Source: Flagellimonas sp. 389
Lineage (GTDB): Bacteria; Bacteroidota; Bacteroidia; Flavobacteriales; Flavobacteriaceae
Direction of reading: 5' to 3'
NCBI RefSeq assembly: GCF_018449435.1
Contig: NZ_JAHCMU010000002.1
Coordinates: 124,001-188,000, forward strand
Length of the DNA stretch: 64,000 nucleotides
Made by a program: the position numbers and the translations under genes. Positions 60,919-64,000 of the stretch are shown piece after piece. Numbering within the stretch: the stretch's first letter is position 1; the number at the start of each line of letters is the position of its first letter. Under the pieces are notes generated by a model that worked only from the letters and a program-made list of their open reading frames with translations, was not told the DNA's origin and did no database searches.

Positions 60919-62604
60919 TTATGTGCTGAATATTTGTTTTAAAATTCTGTCCGTTATCAAGTACGTTGGCTTAACGCCTGTAGCTCCCAGTCCACCAGAA
61001 GCCAAAGTGCTCCCCGTTTCCAATGGGTTATCCGAGGCGTAATACGCGTAGCGAACCTTTACATCTTTTTTGATGCTTTTTCTGATTTTAGAAGCCGATT
61101 GAATCGCTTTTTGGTAATGTACCCCTTCCATTTCCAACCCGATTACATTCCAGGTCGATTCATGAAAAAACCGAAGAATATCTTTATTCTGAAGTGATGT
61201 TCCCAAAACCGTAACCATTGTACCTTCCAAAACTTTCAATCCATTGCCTTCAAAATCTGAAGCATTTAATTCATTTTTAAAAGGATAATTGTCCGCAGTA
61301 CCTTCAAAAATATGCGCGGAGGGAATCATTAAATCCCCTTTACCACCTTCCAAAATACCTGCTTTGCCCATAATGGATATAGAATCTACGTTCAGGAACT
61401 TTTTTTCGCCTTCTTCCGAGAGTGGCTTCAAAAGTTCGTCTATCGTTTCAAATGCTTGCTCTCCAAAAGCATAATCCATCACAAATATAACGGGTTTTTC
61501 TTCGTTGGAAATTGTATCGGACAAATCATAACAACATGCGTTGTTACCAAACTTGGCAGTATCAAATAGCTGGACATCTATATTGGCTCCAGATTTGTCA
61601 TCTATAAACAACATACCGTTCTTTTCCCCCCAATCTTTCACTTTTTTTGAAAATTCCTTGTTCTTGGTAGAGCTTAAGGCTTCATAAATATCCAAAGATT
61701 CAGAGTCAGGAAAATCCTTGGCAAGAGCTTTTTTGGCAAACAAGGAGTTCATAACGCTATGCATGTTCGCACTTATAATATGGAGTGGCCTGTGCAGTAA
61801 ATTATGCTTGCTAAGTGTTTGCTTTATTGTTTCTGCCCAGCGCTCCCCATGAATATGGTGTCCCAGGCGTTCACGCAGTATAGGGCTAAAAGTAATGGTA
61901 CGCTTGTTACCCGTAGTCACTTCTTCAATGGCCAGTTTTCCCAACCAATAAATAAAGTTTAGAAAGCGATCAGGATTATCTTTCGTGCTGAGTTTGTTCT
62001 CAATCTCGACCACATCTTCAAACGTTCTTCCCAATATATTGGCCGTATGTATAAAAGCTACTTCTCGTTCTGCATCATCCTTCTCTTCGTTCTGGACAAA
62101 TTCTGCCAATTTCGTCCAGTCCCTTATGGTATCATTGCCTTCTTCGACCAAGACACGTTTGCATATTTTACCTGATTCGATAAACAGAAAGGTAAGGTGG
62201 GTAAGTATATCGTAAATATCGCTTCTACCACGGGTAATCTCAATGTTCATCTGCTCATCATCGATACGATAGCAGTTTCTTCTCCGTTTTGGTGGTACTA
62301 TTGCCTTTAGATGCGACTTAGAAAACCCTTCGTCCGAAGTCAAGTTAATGAACCTACACTCCTCAATGCCTTCTGGCAAACGTTCCAATACATATATAAG
62401 CCCGTTGAGCTCTGCTTTATCTTCGGCCACCGAGCCGTAGATTTCTGGTCTTAATAGGAGCAAGGCATTACGCAATGCGTTCCCCGAAACACCCGAAGGC
62501 TTATAAAATCCACGGTTGAGCAAGTGCCGCATGGTAATGTATAACCGTTCAATTGCGTTGGTAGACTCTTGGGCCCTGGTTGTTTGTTTTACTTTGTTTG
62601 CCAT
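60919..62604 (-). CDS. DUF6909-like protein with nucleoside phosphorylase-like C-terminus
   Basis: 561 residues from the ATG at 62602-62604 (MANKVKQTTRAQ); 11 codons more are open upstream. The N-terminal half (AIERLYITMRHLLNRGFYKPSG ... LRPEIYGS) belongs to a Bacteroidota family I know as DUF6909. The C-terminal third shows GKGDLMIPSAHIFEGTADNYPF, then GTMVTVLGTS and WNVIGLEMEGVHYQKAI. The EMEG motif is like the ribose-binding Met-Glu of PNP/UDP phosphorylases and AMP nucleosidases. The enzymatic role is inferred. Sits between the GH3 and Wzz-like genes. Confidence 0.7.
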   Translation of the reverse strand: MANKVKQTTRAQESTNAIERLYITMRHLLNRGFYKPSGVSGNALRNALLLLRPEIYGSVAEDKAELNGLIYVLERLPEGIEECRFINLTSDEGFSKSHLKAIVPPKRRRNCYRIDDEQMNIEITRGRSDIYDILTHLTFLFIESGKICKRVLVEEGNDTIRDWTKLAEFVQNEEKDDAEREVAFIHTANILGRTFEDVVEIENKLSTKDNPDRFLNFIYWLGKLAIEEVTTGNKRTITFSPILRERLGHHIHGERWAETIKQTLSKHNLLHRPLHIISANMHSVMNSLFAKKALAKDFPDSESLDIYEALSSTKNKEFSKKVKDWGEKNGMLFIDDKSGANIDVQLFDTAKFGNNACCYDLSDTISNEEKPVIFVMDYAFGEQAFETIDELLKPLSEEGEKKFLNVDSISIMGKAGILEGGKGDLMIPSAHIFEGTADNYPFKNELNASDFEGNGLKVLEGTMVTVLGTSLQNKDILRFFHESTWNVIGLEMEGVHYQKAIQSASKIRKSIKKDVKVRYAYYASDNPLETGSTLASGGLGATGVKPTYLITDRILKQIFST

Positions 62605-62663
62605 AATTAACTTCTTGACAAAAATACACGAATTCAAACGAAAGAAAACAGTTTGTCCAAAGT

Positions 62664-64000
62664 CTAAATCTGAAACTTGGCGAGACCATCAGCAACTTTT
62701 CGGTCATTGGAAAGCCGCTGTACCTTATTTTGTCCGCCCAGCTTGCCAATAGACTTCATATAGTCTTGAAAACCACCTAATTTTATTTGAGTGATTTTTA
62801 AAGGCTGAAGTATATTCCCTTCGATCAAATCCAAATAATAACTATTCTGTTGCAGCATACTTTGTTCTATGCATTCTGAAAATTTGGAAATTTCCGATGG
62901 AGGTCTTTCAAATTCTATAAACCACTCATGGTAGGGTAGTTCACCATCTTCAGGAGAAGTTTGCGGGGCAACGGTAAACTCGTTTACCAAGGCATCTGTA
63001 TTTGAAACCGCTATTTTTAAAGCCTCTTCCACTTCTTTTGCTATAACATGTTCTCCAAATGCCGATATAAAATGTTTTATCCTTCCAGAAACAATAATTT
63101 TGTAAGGCTTCAACGAAATAAACTGAATGGTATCTCCAATGTTATAGGCCCAGAGCCCAGCATCCGTGGAAATAATGAGCACATAATCCACCTTCAATTC
63201 CACATCGGCTATGGTCAAACGTTTTACATCCTCATCAAAGAATTCGTCCGCTTTAATAAATTCATAAAATATTCCCGAATTGAGCAACAGTAGCATTCCC
63301 AATTCTTTTTGGGAATCTTGGTAGGCAAAAAAACCTTCACTCGCAGGAAATAGCTCAATACTATCCACCTTGCGTCCAATCAAATTCTCAAACTTGGCCC
63401 TATACGGTTCATAGTTTACACCTCCATATATAAAAAGTTGGAAATTTCTAAAAAGTTCACCAACCTTTTTTCCTGATTTTGTGTTGAGCTTTTCAAAATA
63501 CATTTGAACCCATGAAGGAATTCCCGCAATTACGGTCATATTCTCATTTTCAGTCTCTTCCACTACCTTTTCCACTTTGGTCTCCCAATCTTCGATACAA
63601 TTGGTTTCCCAACTTGGCAGTCTGTTTTTCTGAAGATAATTAGGAACGTAGTGCGCGGAAATACCCGAAAGGCGGCCTAATTTAATCCCTCCTTTTTCTT
63701 CCAGAATAGGACTCCCTTGAAGAAAAATCATCTTGCCATTAACAAAATCGGCATTGCCCGTTTCATGGATGTAATTTAAAATTGCGTTACGAGATGCCTC
63801 AACTTGGTGCTTTATGGATTCTTTGGTAATTGGAATATACTTTGCTCCAGAAGTTGTACCTGATGTTTTTGCAAAATATATAGGCTTTTCTGGCCAAAGA
63901 ACATCATCCTGTCCCGCAATTATGTTTTCAACATATCCCTTTAATGCTTCGTAATCTCTAACTGGTACTTTTTTCGCAAAATCAGCAAAGGTTTTAATAG
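62664..64000 (-). CDS. GH3 family acyl-adenylate enzyme, 5' end cut by window
   Basis: The stop is at 62664-62666, and the frame is open to the window edge (first codon read at 63998). About 445 residues are visible. The ANL-type phosphate loop reads FAKTSGTTSGAKYIPITKE (about 63840-63900). Further motifs are SIELFPASEGFFAYQD and YNIGDTIQFISLKPYKIIVSGRIKHFISAFGEHV, the GD-x-I/L and hinge motifs. GH3 proteins conjugate carboxylates to amino acids after adenylation. In Bacteroidota the substrate is unknown. It is followed by the DUF6909-like gene after about 60 nt. Confidence 0.9.
   Translation of the reverse strand, partial: IKTFADFAKKVPVRDYEALKGYVENIIAGQDDVLWPEKPIYFAKTSGTTSGAKYIPITKESIKHQVEASRNAILNYIHETGNADFVNGKMIFLQGSPILEEKGGIKLGRLSGISAHYVPNYLQKNRLPSWETNCIEDWETKVEKVVEETENENMTVIAGIPSWVQMYFEKLNTKSGKKVGELFRNFQLFIYGGVNYEPYRAKFENLIGRKVDSIELFPASEGFFAYQDSQKELGMLLLLNSGIFYEFIKADEFFDEDVKRLTIADVELKVDYVLIISTDAGLWAYNIGDTIQFISLKPYKIIVSGRIKHFISAFGEHVIAKEVEEALKIAVSNTDALVNEFTVAPQTSPEDGELPYHEWFIEFERPPSEISKFSECIEQSMLQQNSYYLDLIEGNILQPLKITQIKLGGFQDYMKSIGKLGGQNKVQRLSNDRKVADGLAKFQI

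Noticed and set aside
62549..62749. 66-residue minus-strand ORF between the GH3 and DUF6909-like genes
   Set aside because: It overlaps both genes in a different frame and has no motif; the GH3 stop at 62664 and the DUF6909-like start at 62604 explain the region.
1..64000. tRNA, rRNA, insertion sequences, prophage
   Set aside because: I looked for these on both strands and saw no cloverleaf-like or rRNA-like segment, no transposase and no phage structural gene.

Overview
The window is a chromosomal segment of a Flavobacteriaceae (Bacteroidota) genome, probably marine. This is suggested by the SusC/SusD pair, a SprE/PorW-type gliding and type IX secretion lipoprotein, an atpBEFHAG cluster without atpDC, promoter -7 boxes of the TAnnTTTG type, many families restricted to this group (DUF4292, DUF5687, DUF6168, DUF6341, DUF6427, DUF4254), and an exported sulfatase. 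No rRNA, tRNA, CRISPR array or insertion sequence was seen.

Layout. 1-4.4 kb (minus): DUF4292 lipoprotein, TPR protein, sugar nucleotidyltransferase, dut and a flippase, tightly packed. 4.5-7.7 kb: a lipoprotein sulfatase (+) and an MFS exporter (-), convergent around a gap built almost entirely of 7-bp repeats. 7.7-16.6 kb (minus): sprE, bactofilin, atpZ, DUF6168, then atpB-E-F-H-A-G, closed by an intrinsic terminator. 16.7-23.6 kb: ordinary mixed genes (GlxA-type regulator, DUF2461, SnoaL-like, a two-gene ABC exporter with DUF5687, a PaaE-like reductase, a patatin).

23.9-33.2 kb (plus) is one apparent transcription unit: DUF2064 glycosyltransferase, SusC, SusD, sodium/solute symporter, a metallophosphatase-like domain fused to an AhpD/CMD domain, and an ArsS-type radical SAM enzyme. 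DUF2064, the CMD protein and ArsS belong to families linked to arsenosugar biosynthesis. Here they sit with an outer- and inner-membrane uptake system, and no arsenite methyltransferase is visible. An 18-bp operator-like site lies upstream, and a matching one lies in front of the tetR gene at 40 kb. This locus is the best candidate for an under-described system.

33.2-39.6 kb (minus) is accessory: orphan lipoprotein, Crp/Fnr plus DoxX, unknown proteins, a SymE-like toxin, and a FAD-oxidase operon. It is interspersed with degenerate dispersed repeats and a fragment resembling the 3' end of arsS.

40-44.8 kb: tetR, then a conserved flavobacterial set (GT9, DUF4254, DUF6427, DUF6341, purD). 44.85-64 kb (minus): a surface-polysaccharide locus reading GH3 protein, DUF6909-like, Wzz-like, decayed wecB, wzx, decayed gene, ATP-grasp, EpsG-like polymerase, glycosyltransferase, O-antigen ligase-like protein, glycosyltransferase, three or four UDP-6-deoxy-L-HexNAc genes, WbuB-like transferase, WecA-like initiator, UDP-xylose synthase. 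The gene set predicts a lipid-linked, Wzx-exported glycan containing an L-FucNAc or L-QuiNAc type sugar. The central part is visibly more A+T-rich and carries gene remnants, as expected for a frequently exchanged locus.

A recurring unexplained feature is short intergenic blocks with strict 7-nt periodicity. They occur in at least six gaps, twice exactly 6 nt before an ATP synthase start codon.
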